DNA of 12,943 bases from Fidelibacterota bacterium UBA1134 (GTDB taxonomy: Bacteria > Fidelibacterota > Marinisomatia > Marinisomatales > S15-B10). How positions within the stretch are numbered: position 1 is the first letter of the stretch; the number at the start of each line of letters is the position of its first letter. Position numbers and translations under genes: made by a program. The stretch covers positions 324-13,266 of the forward strand of contig DCAL01000031.1 in NCBI GenBank assembly GCA_002311975.1. The letters run 5' to 3'. Positions 1-5,187 of this stretch are shown in pieces. Under the pieces are notes generated by a model, which had not been told where the DNA came from, searched no databases, and saw only the letters and a list, made by a program, of their open reading frames with translations.

Positions 1-621
1 GGCGAGATGGGTGGATTTCAGTATATGGAATTCATAGTCCCTGGCCTTATCATGATGTCAGTTATTCAAAACTCTTACTCTAATGTTGTGTCTTCATTCT
101 TTAGCCACAAATTTCAGCGCAGCATCGAAGAGCTATTGGTATCGCCGGTGCCTAACTACGTGATCCTGACTGGATTTATTGCCGGGGGCATGGCCCGGGG
201 CTTAGCCGTGGGAGCTATCGTAACGATCACCGCCATGTTTTTTACCGATCTGAGTATTCAATATCCCTGGATAACCATCGCGGTAATTTTGCTGACGTCG
301 ATCGTGTTTTCTCTGGCTGGATTTATTAATGCGGTGTTCGCCAATAGTTTCGATGATATTTCTATCATTCCAACATTCGTGCTGACTCCGCTTATTTATT
401 TGGGGGGCGTCTTCTACTCGAGCCAGCTATTGCCGCCGTTCTGGCAATTCGTATCCGGTCTCAATCCCATTTTTTACATGGTGAATACATTCAGGTATGG
501 CATCTTGGGAAGCTCGGATGTCAACGTCTATTGGGCTTTCTTGATACTGGGAGTGTTCATCGGGGTGCTGTATAGCAGTTGCATCTGGCTGCTGCGCCGG
601 GGCACCGGGATCAGGAGCTGA
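1..621 (+). CDS. yadH: ABC-2 type transporter permease, YadH-like (5' partial)
   Basis: This is the inner-membrane permease subunit of an ABC-2 exporter, which normally pairs with a YadG-type ATPase encoded just upstream (outside the window). The reading frame is open from the first base, and 206 residues are visible. E. coli YadH has about 256, so roughly 50 N-terminal residues are missing. The start of the visible part (GGFQYMEFIVPGLIMMSV, then NSYSNVVSSFF and KFQRSIEELLVSPVP) closely follows the YadH/ABC-2 membrane family. Several hydrophobic segments follow, including GMARGLAVGAIVTITAMFF, ITIAVILLTSIVFSLAGF and the C-terminal WAFLILGVFIGVLYSSCIWL. The stop lies 26 bp before the queF start on the same strand, so the two may be co-transcribed. 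The transported substrate cannot be told from the sequence. Confidence 0.88.
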   Translation, partial: GEMGGFQYMEFIVPGLIMMSVIQNSYSNVVSSFFSHKFQRSIEELLVSPVPNYVILTGFIAGGMARGLAVGAIVTITAMFFTDLSIQYPWITIAVILLTSIVFSLAGFINAVFANSFDDISIIPTFVLTPLIYLGGVFYSSQLLPPFWQFVSGLNPIFYMVNTFRYGILGSSDVNVYWAFLILGVFIGVLYSSCIWLLRRGTGIRS

Positions 622-647
622 ACGCTGCCCGCCTCGAGAAGAGTAAT

Positions 648-1466
648 ATGTCAGACCATCCACTTGGCGAGAAAATTCCAATTCCCAGCAAATATGACCC
701 CGGGATTCTATACGCGATTCCCAGGTGGGCAGCGCGATCCCTGCTCGATATCGATAAGAAGCTGCGCATGTATGGCCTGGATCACTGGCATGCCTATGAA
801 CTATCCTGGCTGAACGGACGGGGTAAGCCCCAGGTGGCAATAGGGGAATTCTATTTTAGTTCCGATTCGGAAAATATTGTCGAGTCGAAATCACTCAAAT
901 TCTATCTGTACTCCTTCAATCGGGAACGGTTCGATTCCGTGGAAAAACTGGCAGCAATAATCAGCAATGACCTTTCTGCGGTGAGTAAATCCGAAGTGAA
1001 AGTTTCTCTTAAGTTACTGGCTGACATGCATGCCGCTCCGGAACAATCTCGAATGGGAAAATCCATCGATACGCTCGATATTTCGATTGAGCGCGCGCAG
1101 CCAGATCCAGCTTTGTTGCAGACAGAAGATGCTGCTGTCTTCGATGAACGGCTATTCTCCGACTTGTTTAAATCTCTGTGTCCGGTGACGAAGCAGCCAG
1201 ACTGGGCGAGTTTCGAGATTCAGTACACTGGAACCAAGATTAACGAGGCGAGCCTGCTGGCCTATCTCTGTTCCTTTCGGGAACACCAGGGCTACCACGA
1301 AGAATGTGCCCAGAGAATCTATCGGGATATCATGGACGTGTGTCGACCCAACGAGCTGAACATCGCCTTAAACTTCCTGCGCCGGGGAGGGCTGGATATC
1401 AACGTCTACCGAAGCTCGGAACCGATCGGTGCGGAGGTGGTGAAGGCTCGATTATTGCGCCAATGA
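648..1466 (+). CDS. queF: NADPH-dependent 7-cyano-7-deazaguanine reductase QueF (long, YqcD type)
   Basis: QueF reduces preQ0 to preQ1 with NADPH in the cytosol, a step of queuosine synthesis for tRNA anticodons. The product is 272 aa, close to the 282 aa of the E. coli bimodular type. The N-terminal half carries the QueF motif ESKSLKFYLYSFN (residues 79-91). The C-terminal half carries SLCPVTKQPDWASFEIQY, with the expected nucleophile Cys178 and the acid Asp185, the same spacing as E. coli Cys190/Asp197. It ends with the typical RRGGLDINVYRS. An earlier in-frame ATG at 579 lies inside the permease gene. I prefer the ATG at 648 because the family N-terminus begins there, and a weak purine-rich stretch (gagaagag) precedes it. 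I see no preQ1 riboswitch upstream; the gap to the permease gene is only 26 bp. Confidence 0.95.
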   Translation: MSDHPLGEKIPIPSKYDPGILYAIPRWAARSLLDIDKKLRMYGLDHWHAYELSWLNGRGKPQVAIGEFYFSSDSENIVESKSLKFYLYSFNRERFDSVEKLAAIISNDLSAVSKSEVKVSLKLLADMHAAPEQSRMGKSIDTLDISIERAQPDPALLQTEDAAVFDERLFSDLFKSLCPVTKQPDWASFEIQYTGTKINEASLLAYLCSFREHQGYHEECAQRIYRDIMDVCRPNELNIALNFLRRGGLDINVYRSSEPIGAEVVKARLLRQ

Positions 1467-1533
1467 CAGGCTTGCAATCTGGAGTTTGCTGGGCTAAGGT
1501 TGCGGCCGTTTTTGGTATCAGAACACAGAATAC

Positions 1534-1783
1534 GGTGAGGTGTCCCAGCAGTGCAACGGCATCTACTTATGAACCTTTCGAGGGGTTAACAACGAATGAC
1601 ATTGTTTACTACAGTGATATTCGAAAAGGGATGCTGATTTAGTCAAAATCGATCACCTGGAAAGCGTGTAAGTCGCAAGGCTTCGAGGGTTCGAAAGGCG
1701 CGTTAGCGCCGCAGACGGCTGTAAGCCGACCCGGAGGGGTGAAGGATTTAGCTTCGCTAAATCCTGAGTCAATCCCTCCCTCA
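1534..1783 (+). pseudogene. tRNA-Ser(GGA) copy broken into three pieces by two insertions
   Basis: Three stretches match the intact tRNA-Ser(GGA) at 1836-1923, in the same order and orientation. Piece one is 1527-1545: seven bases of leader plus the first 12 bases of the tRNA, identical to 1829-1847. Piece two is 1656-1695, anticodon arm to T loop, with one mismatch to 1867-1906. Piece three is 1771-1783, T stem and acceptor 3' strand, identical to 1905-1917. Between pieces one and two, 110 bp of unrelated sequence replaces the D arm. Between pieces two and three, 75 bp of hairpin-rich sequence splits the T loop after the bases ttcgaa. The copy lacks the end of the acceptor stem, the discriminator and CCA, so it cannot make a normal tRNA. 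It could be a scar of repeated integration into tRNA-Ser, or part of an unrecognised structured RNA. Confidence 0.75.
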
Positions 1784-1822
1784 GGTTTGCGAAGCAAACC
1801 CGGCAAAACGCATGCAACATGC
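1697..1822 (+). repeat. Cluster of five short perfect stem-loops
   Basis: Five perfect palindromes with 3-4 base loops sit within 126 bp. H1 is ggcgc/gcgcc with loop gtta (1697-1710). H2 is cggct/agccg with loop gta (1716-1728). H3 is ggatttagc/gctaaatcc with loop ttc (1744-1764). H4 is ggtttgc/gcaaacc with loop gaa (1784-1800). H5 is gcatg/catgc with loop caa (1810-1822). H1-H3 lie inside the T-loop insertion of the broken tRNA-Ser copy, and H4-H5 lie between that copy and the intact tRNA-Ser. None is followed by a proper T tract, so they do not look like ordinary terminators. There is no direct-repeat/spacer pattern. The function is unknown; a structured RNA or a small mobile palindromic element are both possible. 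Confidence 0.65.
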
Positions 1823-1835
1823 TAAAAAAGAATAC

Positions 1836-1923
1836 GGTGAGGTGTCCGAGTGGCCGAAGGAGCACGCCTGGAAAGTGTGTAAGTCGCAAGGCTTCGAGGG
1901 TTCGAATCCCTCCCTCACCGCCA
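1836..1923 (+). tRNA. tRNA-Ser(GGA), CCA encoded
   Basis: The acceptor strands GGTGAGG (1836-1842) and CCTCACC (1913-1919) pair fully. They are followed by discriminator G (1920) and an encoded CCA (1921-1923). The anticodon arm is CACGC / CTGGAAA / GTGTG, with anticodon GGA at 1870-1872, which reads UCC and UCU. A long class II variable arm follows (aagtc-gcaa-ggctt), then the T arm GAGGG TTCGAAT CCCTC. Length is 88 nt. The sequence is very close to the E. coli tRNA-Ser(GGA) as I know it. The seven leader bases (agaatac) are shared with the broken copy upstream. No clear promoter is visible just upstream. Confidence 0.95.
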
Positions 1924-2342
1924 CGTAGTCCTTTCTCCCTGACCAGGCTCTCTGGTCAGTGGAGGAATGCCTGAAAATTCAGGCAGTTGCAGATTAAACG
2001 GCGAAGCTTCGCGGACCTTCTTCCTGTAATATCTCAACAATTTGTCTGCTTTTCTCCAACTGCCATTTTAGTAGTCCCTCCTAGGTTGCCAGGCCATTTA
2101 ATATTCAAAAAAGTCGAGCTGATATTCTGTGATTCTTTAGTTAAAGCCGCTCGCCATTTTATCTATTCCGGAGTGAACAACTACCTAGGATTTAAAGGTA
2201 ATTCGAAGTTGTACAGATTTATTGTAGAAGAGCTGGCTGGTCAGCTAGAAGATGTAATGTTCAAGAATTGACTTTGCTCTGACCAGTTAGCCGTAGCTAA
2301 TCGGTAAAGTTTGTCTAAAGTAAGGCTCGCAGGTTGATGGCC
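1924..2342. other. 419-bp stretch between tRNA-Ser and the IS element, no clear gene
   Basis: This stretch is AT-rich apart from its hairpins. It holds the two stem-loops at 1939-1959 and 1969-1984. A 94-codon plus-strand reading frame (1987-2271) has only a TTG start, no Shine-Dalgarno sequence and no family I recognise, so I do not call it a gene. The octamer ctgaccag or its complement occurs four times here (1939, 1952, 2237, 2279). The stretch may be decayed accessory DNA lying between tRNA-Ser and the insertion sequence. Confidence 0.4.
1939..1959 (+). terminator. Stem-loop after tRNA-Ser, possible terminator
   Basis: Perfect 8-bp stem CTGACCAG/CTGGTCAG with a five-base loop, 15 bp after the tRNA-Ser CCA end. 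A second stem-loop, gcctga/tcaggc with loop aaat, lies at 1969-1984. Position suggests processing or termination of the tRNA transcript, but no T run follows either hairpin, so the call is weak. Confidence 0.3.
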
Positions 2343-2364
2343 GGTACTGACAAGTTAATCGCCA
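2343..2364 (+). repeat. Left terminal inverted repeat of the IS6-family element
   Basis: Begins ggtactgacaagttaa; pairs with the right end at 3110-3131 with three mismatches over 22 positions. The transposase ATG lies 20 bp inside. Confidence 0.85.
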
Positions 2365-2383
2365 TTCTGCGACAATTCGCTCC

Positions 2384-3079
2384 ATGATTAAAGCAAAAAT
2401 GTACAAGCATCACCGTTTCCCAGCTGAAATTATCCAACATGCCGTCTGGCTCTACCATCGATTCAACCTAAGCCATAGAGATATAGAAGATTTGCTGGCG
2501 AAGCGGGGTATTGCAGTAAGCTATGAAGCAATTCGTCTGTGGTGCAACAAATTCGGTCCCCGGTTTGCGAGAAACCTCAGGTGAAAACATCAAGGATTTG
2601 GCGATACTTTCTTCATCGATGAAGTATTCGTGAAGATCCAAGGTAAGCAGCATTATCTATGGAGGGCAGTTGATCAAGATGGTGAGGTTGTTGATGTATT
2701 TTTGCAGAAGCGGCGTGATGGAAAGGCTGCGAAGCGCTTCTTTAGGAGGTTATTAAGGAAACATCAGGGCGAGCCAAGAAAGATCGTGACTGATAAATTG
2801 AGAAGTTATAGAGTCGCGCATAGAGAGCTTATTCCAGAGACAATTCACGATACATCTCAGTATGCAAACAATCACGCTGAGCTTTCGCACGAGCGGACGC
2901 GTGTAAGAGAGCGGGGCATGCGTAAGTTTAAGTCAATCCAGCAAGCGCAACGTTTTTTAGGTGCCCATGCCGCTGTGTACAATTTGTTCAACCTTGGTCG
3001 GCATTTGATTTCAGCTGAAAACTATCGGTATTTCAGAATACGTGCCTTTGCGTCTTGGAAAAAGGCAGTTGCGATATAG
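2384..3079 (+). pseudogene. IS6-family transposase with one in-frame TGA stop
   Basis: This is a DDE transposase of the IS6 family, which carries out replicative transposition. The N-terminal part (KHHRFPAEIIQHAVWLYHRF, then LSHRDIEDLLAKRGIAVS) is the family's helix-turn-helix region. The catalytic core follows with Asp79 (FFIDEVFVKI), Asp137 (IVTDKLRSY) and Glu166 (NNHAELSHE), plus the usual Arg seven residues after the Glu. The frame is continuous over 231 codons except for TGA at 2582-2584, codon 67, between FARNLR and KHQGFGDTFF. Relatives have Arg or Lys at about this point, so a single base change of CGA or AGA to TGA explains it. No frameshift is needed: both halves are in the same frame. 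Unless the stop is suppressed or is a sequencing error, the gene is dead. Confidence 0.9.
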
Positions 3080-3109
3080 ATGTGATTTGACGGGGATTTC
3101 TGTCGACTT

Positions 3110-3131
3110 TAGCGGTTAACTTGTCAATACC
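3110..3131 (-). repeat. Right terminal inverted repeat of the IS6-family element
   Basis: Reads ggtattgacaagttaa from the outside on the minus strand, matching the left end. It lies 31 bp after the transposase stop. Confidence 0.85.
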
Positions 3132-3210
3132 CTCGGAAGTTCTACTCTTAACGAGACTGGTAGTGTCTGCTTTCAGGAGTTGGAATCTAAACTACAGTAA
3201 ACCGCTGCTC

Positions 3211-3238
3211 TTGACACATCTGAGACGGGCAGTACATA
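3211..3238 (+). promoter_or_regulatory. Possible sigma-70-like promoter for pcm
   Basis: TTGACA at 3211-3216, then 16 bp, then TACATA at 3233-3238, lying about 78 bp upstream of the pcm ATG. The -35 box is perfect and the -10 box poor. It lies right of the IS element, so pcm would not depend on the element for transcription. Confidence 0.3.
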
Positions 3239-3315
3239 ACCTCCGTGAGATATTGGCAAATATACCCACGTCGAGCTATTGCAGTCTCGGTCGAGGTGGA
3301 GGAGGATGCTATGTT

Positions 3316-4050
3316 ATGCGATCAACTTCCGCCATTAAGCTTCTGAGCCTTATTTTCCTTCTTGGTCTTCCTGAAGCGACGATACCGCAAGTGTTAGATG
3401 CTGATGGGTTTGTGGAAGAACGTGTATCGATGGTCGAAACACAGATTGAAGCTCGTGGTGTCAATGATGCACGTGTTCTAGAATCCATGAGGCTCATCCC
3501 TCGCCACCTCTTTATAGACGAATCACTTTGGCCTAGGGCCTATTCTGATCGCCCCCTTCCCATCAGCAGCGGACAGACCATAAGTCAGCCGTATATTGTG
3601 GCGCTCATGACCGAATTGCTCCAGCCAGACTCTCACCACGTTGTCTTGGAGATCGGCACCGGATCGGGCTATCAGGCCGCCGTTCTGTCCAAACTGGTGC
3701 ATTGGGTTTATACCATTGAGATTGTACCAGAGCTGGGCCGGAGCGCAGAGAAGACACTGAAACGTCTGGGATACGATAACGTGGCAGTGAGAGTCGGCGA
3801 CGGCTACCAGGGATGGCCTGAAGAAGCGCCATTCGACCGAATCGTCGTCACAGCGGCACCGGAGGAGATTCCGCAAAAACTGGTGGAACAGCTCAAGCCC
3901 GGCGGACGTATGATTCTGCCGGTAGGTCCCCAGTGGTGGGGACAGGATCTCCTTATCGTGGAGAAGGACGAAGAAGGTAATGTAAAGACGAAAGAATCAA
4001 TTCCTGTTCGATTCGTTCCCATGGTCCGCGAAAAGGAACGGAAAAACTAG
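3316..4050 (+). CDS. pcm: Protein-L-isoaspartate O-methyltransferase with signal peptide
   Basis: The enzyme methylates isoaspartyl residues of damaged proteins with S-adenosylmethionine, starting their repair. From the ATG at 3316 the product is 244 aa. The start is chosen because a strong ggaggagg (3298-3305) lies 10 bp before it; the longer upstream open frame runs into the IS end and is noise. Residues 1-25 form a signal sequence (Arg2, Lys8, then LLSLIFLLGL) without a lipobox, so the enzyme is probably periplasmic. The fold starts at about residue 30. Visible family motifs are RHLFIDESLWPRAYSDRPLPI, GQTISQP (86-92), the SAM loop VLEIGTGSGYQAAVL (110-124) and FDRIVVTAAPEEIP followed by LKPGGRMILPVG. 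The gene converges on the DUF3228 gene with a 4-bp overlap and no terminator between them. Confidence 0.93.
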   Translation: MRSTSAIKLLSLIFLLGLPEATIPQVLDADGFVEERVSMVETQIEARGVNDARVLESMRLIPRHLFIDESLWPRAYSDRPLPISSGQTISQPYIVALMTELLQPDSHHVVLEIGTGSGYQAAVLSKLVHWVYTIEIVPELGRSAEKTLKRLGYDNVAVRVGDGYQGWPEEAPFDRIVVTAAPEEIPQKLVEQLKPGGRMILPVGPQWWGQDLLIVEKDEEGNVKTKESIPVRFVPMVREKERKN

Positions 4051-4619
4051 GACTCGCTTTCCGGCTCCAACACAGCGTACCGCTGCCAGAACCGCACCGC
4101 CGCCGCCCACTCCTCTGAACCGAAGTGCGCCTTGGTTCCTCCCGGGAGTTCGAGCTGATTGCGCATCATGCTCGCGGGCCCCATGGGAAGTTCATCTACC
4201 CCCTCAGGGACGGCGTGAATGCTGATCAGTTCCCATTCGGCGTCTGTACTCTGTTCGTCATTCTCATCAAGCACATCGTGGCGATAGAGGATGAACTCCA
4301 CCTTGCCCGTCGGAAGCCGTGATCCGTTGGCCGCCCGCATCCGAATATAAGGTTCTTCCCCTTCCCGCCGCCTTACGTACTCAGCCTTCAACTCCGTCTC
4401 CCCATCAATTCTCACGAAAGGACAGACAAAACGCTCCGTCAGTTCAGGAGCGGCTTGCACAATCACCACGCCGTCACGATATCCTTCCCTGAAATGTCCT
4501 GCATTGTAGCGAGTTTGGGCATGATCAGCGATCTCCTCAAAGGTAAGATCGGGTGAGTACGTCTTCCCCGAGCCCTTCACCTGCCGGCGGACAAAACCGT
4601 TGATGGCAACCTCAGACAT
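4047..4619 (-). CDS. DUF3228 family protein
   Basis: This is a 190-aa protein that I recognise as a member of the uncharacterised DUF3228 family; its function is unknown. Family-like stretches include LTFEEIADHAQTRYNAGHF with FREGYRDGVVIV after it, CPFVRIDGETELKAEYVRRR, TGKVEFILYRHDVL, DAEWELISIHAVPEGVDELP, and a C-terminal SEEWAAAVRFWQRYA. There is no signal peptide or membrane segment, so it is cytosolic. The start is well set: AAGGAGG (4628-4634 on the minus strand) lies 8 bp before the ATG. It is the last gene of the minus-strand run and overlaps the end of convergent pcm by 4 bp. Upstream lies about 157 bp without a convincing gene, then the methyltransferase remnant. Confidence 0.82.
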   Translation of the reverse strand: MSEVAINGFVRRQVKGSGKTYSPDLTFEEIADHAQTRYNAGHFREGYRDGVVIVQAAPELTERFVCPFVRIDGETELKAEYVRRREGEEPYIRMRAANGSRLPTGKVEFILYRHDVLDENDEQSTDAEWELISIHAVPEGVDELPMGPASMMRNQLELPGGTKAHFGSEEWAAAVRFWQRYAVLEPESES

Positions 4620-4776
4620 CGTCTCGTCCTCCTTGATCTATCGGCACCGCACCCAGTTCAAAAAGACTCTGGTTGTGCTGACTCTCGAAAGTAAGGAAGA
4701 TCGGTACCAAAATCATTAAGAAAAGGCCAACGGGATTGCTCTTCAGAAGCTTAAGCTCTCCAATACTGTACATAAC

Positions 4777-4908
4777 TTAATGGACAGATAAAACGGTTTC
4801 CGGATCAGTCAAATTTGCTTCGGCGAACCATAAGGGTAAAGGTAATTTCAATCCCCGGGCCATGAGTTCGGTTCCCATGGCGCCATCCATGATGAGTGGT
4901 TTATTCAC
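4777..4908 (-). pseudogene. N-terminal remnant of homocysteine S-methyltransferase
   Basis: From a GTG at 4908 the frame reads 43 residues: NKPLIMDGAMGTELMARG, then LPLPLWFAEANLTDPETVLSVH, then a stop. The DGAMGTEL motif and the LPLPLW...EANL...P..V..VH pattern match the start of the homocysteine S-methyltransferase (BHMT/MetH N-terminal) fold. The full domain needs about 300 residues and the zinc-binding Cys motifs. Nothing that continues the domain follows in any frame before the DUF3228 gene, so the rest was deleted. The GTG overlaps the last 8 bases of the Kunitz gene. I infer an old gene start left at a deletion or recombination point. Confidence 0.65.
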
Positions 4909-5152
4909 CACAACCACTTTTACAGTCTTCCATGGTTTCAAACGGAACGACACCAAGGCAACCTCCCCAAATAAATTCTTTACACTTTCTAGACTCTTGG
5001 TCATAATAATAGCGTTGAATTACCGCGTCACAGGGTCCTGTCTCAGGAATCAAATAACATGCATCATCCAGTGGTTCAGATTTATCACAAGCCATAAAAA
5101 ATATTAATACAATTAAGACTAGTATTAGCTTTAAACAAATCAAATTCTTCAA
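4901..5152 (-). CDS. Kunitz/BPTI-domain lipoprotein, putative protease inhibitor
   Basis: This is an 83-aa protein with an export signal (residues 1-21, LKLILVLIVLIFF) ending at MAC, a loose lipobox with Cys22. A single Kunitz domain follows. Its six cysteines are 32, 41, 57, 65, 77 and 81, giving gaps of 8, 15, 7, 11 and 3. BPTI has 8, 15, 7, 12 and 3. TGPCDA, RYYYDQESRKC, FIWGGC and FETMEDC all match the domain. The C4-C5 loop is one residue short and lacks the usual Asn. The predicted P1 residue is Asp42, not Lys/Arg. The TTG start is forced by an upstream in-frame stop and has no clear ribosome site. The gene begins 35 bp after the acylase stop. GC is about 36% by hand count, well below its neighbours, suggesting transfer. 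Kunitz domains are chiefly animal proteins; bacterial ones are uncommon. Confidence 0.82.
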   Translation of the reverse strand: MKNLICLKLILVLIVLIFFMACDKSEPLDDACYLIPETGPCDAVIQRYYYDQESRKCKEFIWGGCLGVVPFETMEDCKSGCGE

Positions 5153-5187
5153 TCGTCAATACTCTAACAGAGCCCTTCGGACAATCT

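Larger units (their letters stand above)
2343..3131 (+). mobile_element. IS6-family insertion sequence, about 789 bp, inactive
   Basis: The element is bounded by imperfect terminal inverted repeats (2343-2364 and 3110-3131) that agree at 19 of 22 positions. It encodes a single DDE transposase of the IS6/IS26 family. Length is typical for that family. The 8 bp on the left (tgatggcc) and on the right (ctcggaag) differ, so the target duplication expected of a simple IS6-family insertion is absent. That implies a later rearrangement, a cointegrate-type event between two copies, or an assembly join at this repeat. The transposase contains an in-frame stop, so this copy is probably not autonomous. 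Confidence 0.88.

Noticed and set aside
427..840. 137-codon minus-strand reading frame over the permease/queF junction
   Set aside because: It is a shadow of two well-supported plus-strand genes and has no ribosome site or family resemblance.
1546..1770. Introns in a tRNA-Ser gene
   Set aside because: The inserts lie in the D arm and T loop rather than in the anticodon loop, the first replaces tRNA sequence instead of interrupting it, and no group I core is evident.
1697..1822. CRISPR-like array
   Set aside because: The five units are different inverted repeats with no shared direct repeat and no regular spacers.
1987..2271. 94-codon plus-strand reading frame after tRNA-Ser
   Set aside because: It has only a TTG start, no ribosome site, no internal ATG before the last few codons and no recognisable family. 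It is kept only as part of the gap description.
2384..3079. Two separate transposase genes or a programmed frameshift
   Set aside because: Both halves are in the same frame and join across one TGA codon, so a nonsense change is the simpler reading.
3121..3315. 65-codon N-terminal extension of pcm
   Set aside because: It starts within the IS terminal repeat, and the strong ribosome site plus signal peptide place the start at 3316.
4909..5004. N-terminal extension of the methyltransferase remnant to an ATG at 5004
   Set aside because: These 32 codons are an out-of-frame reading of the Kunitz gene; family similarity begins only at the GTG at 4908.
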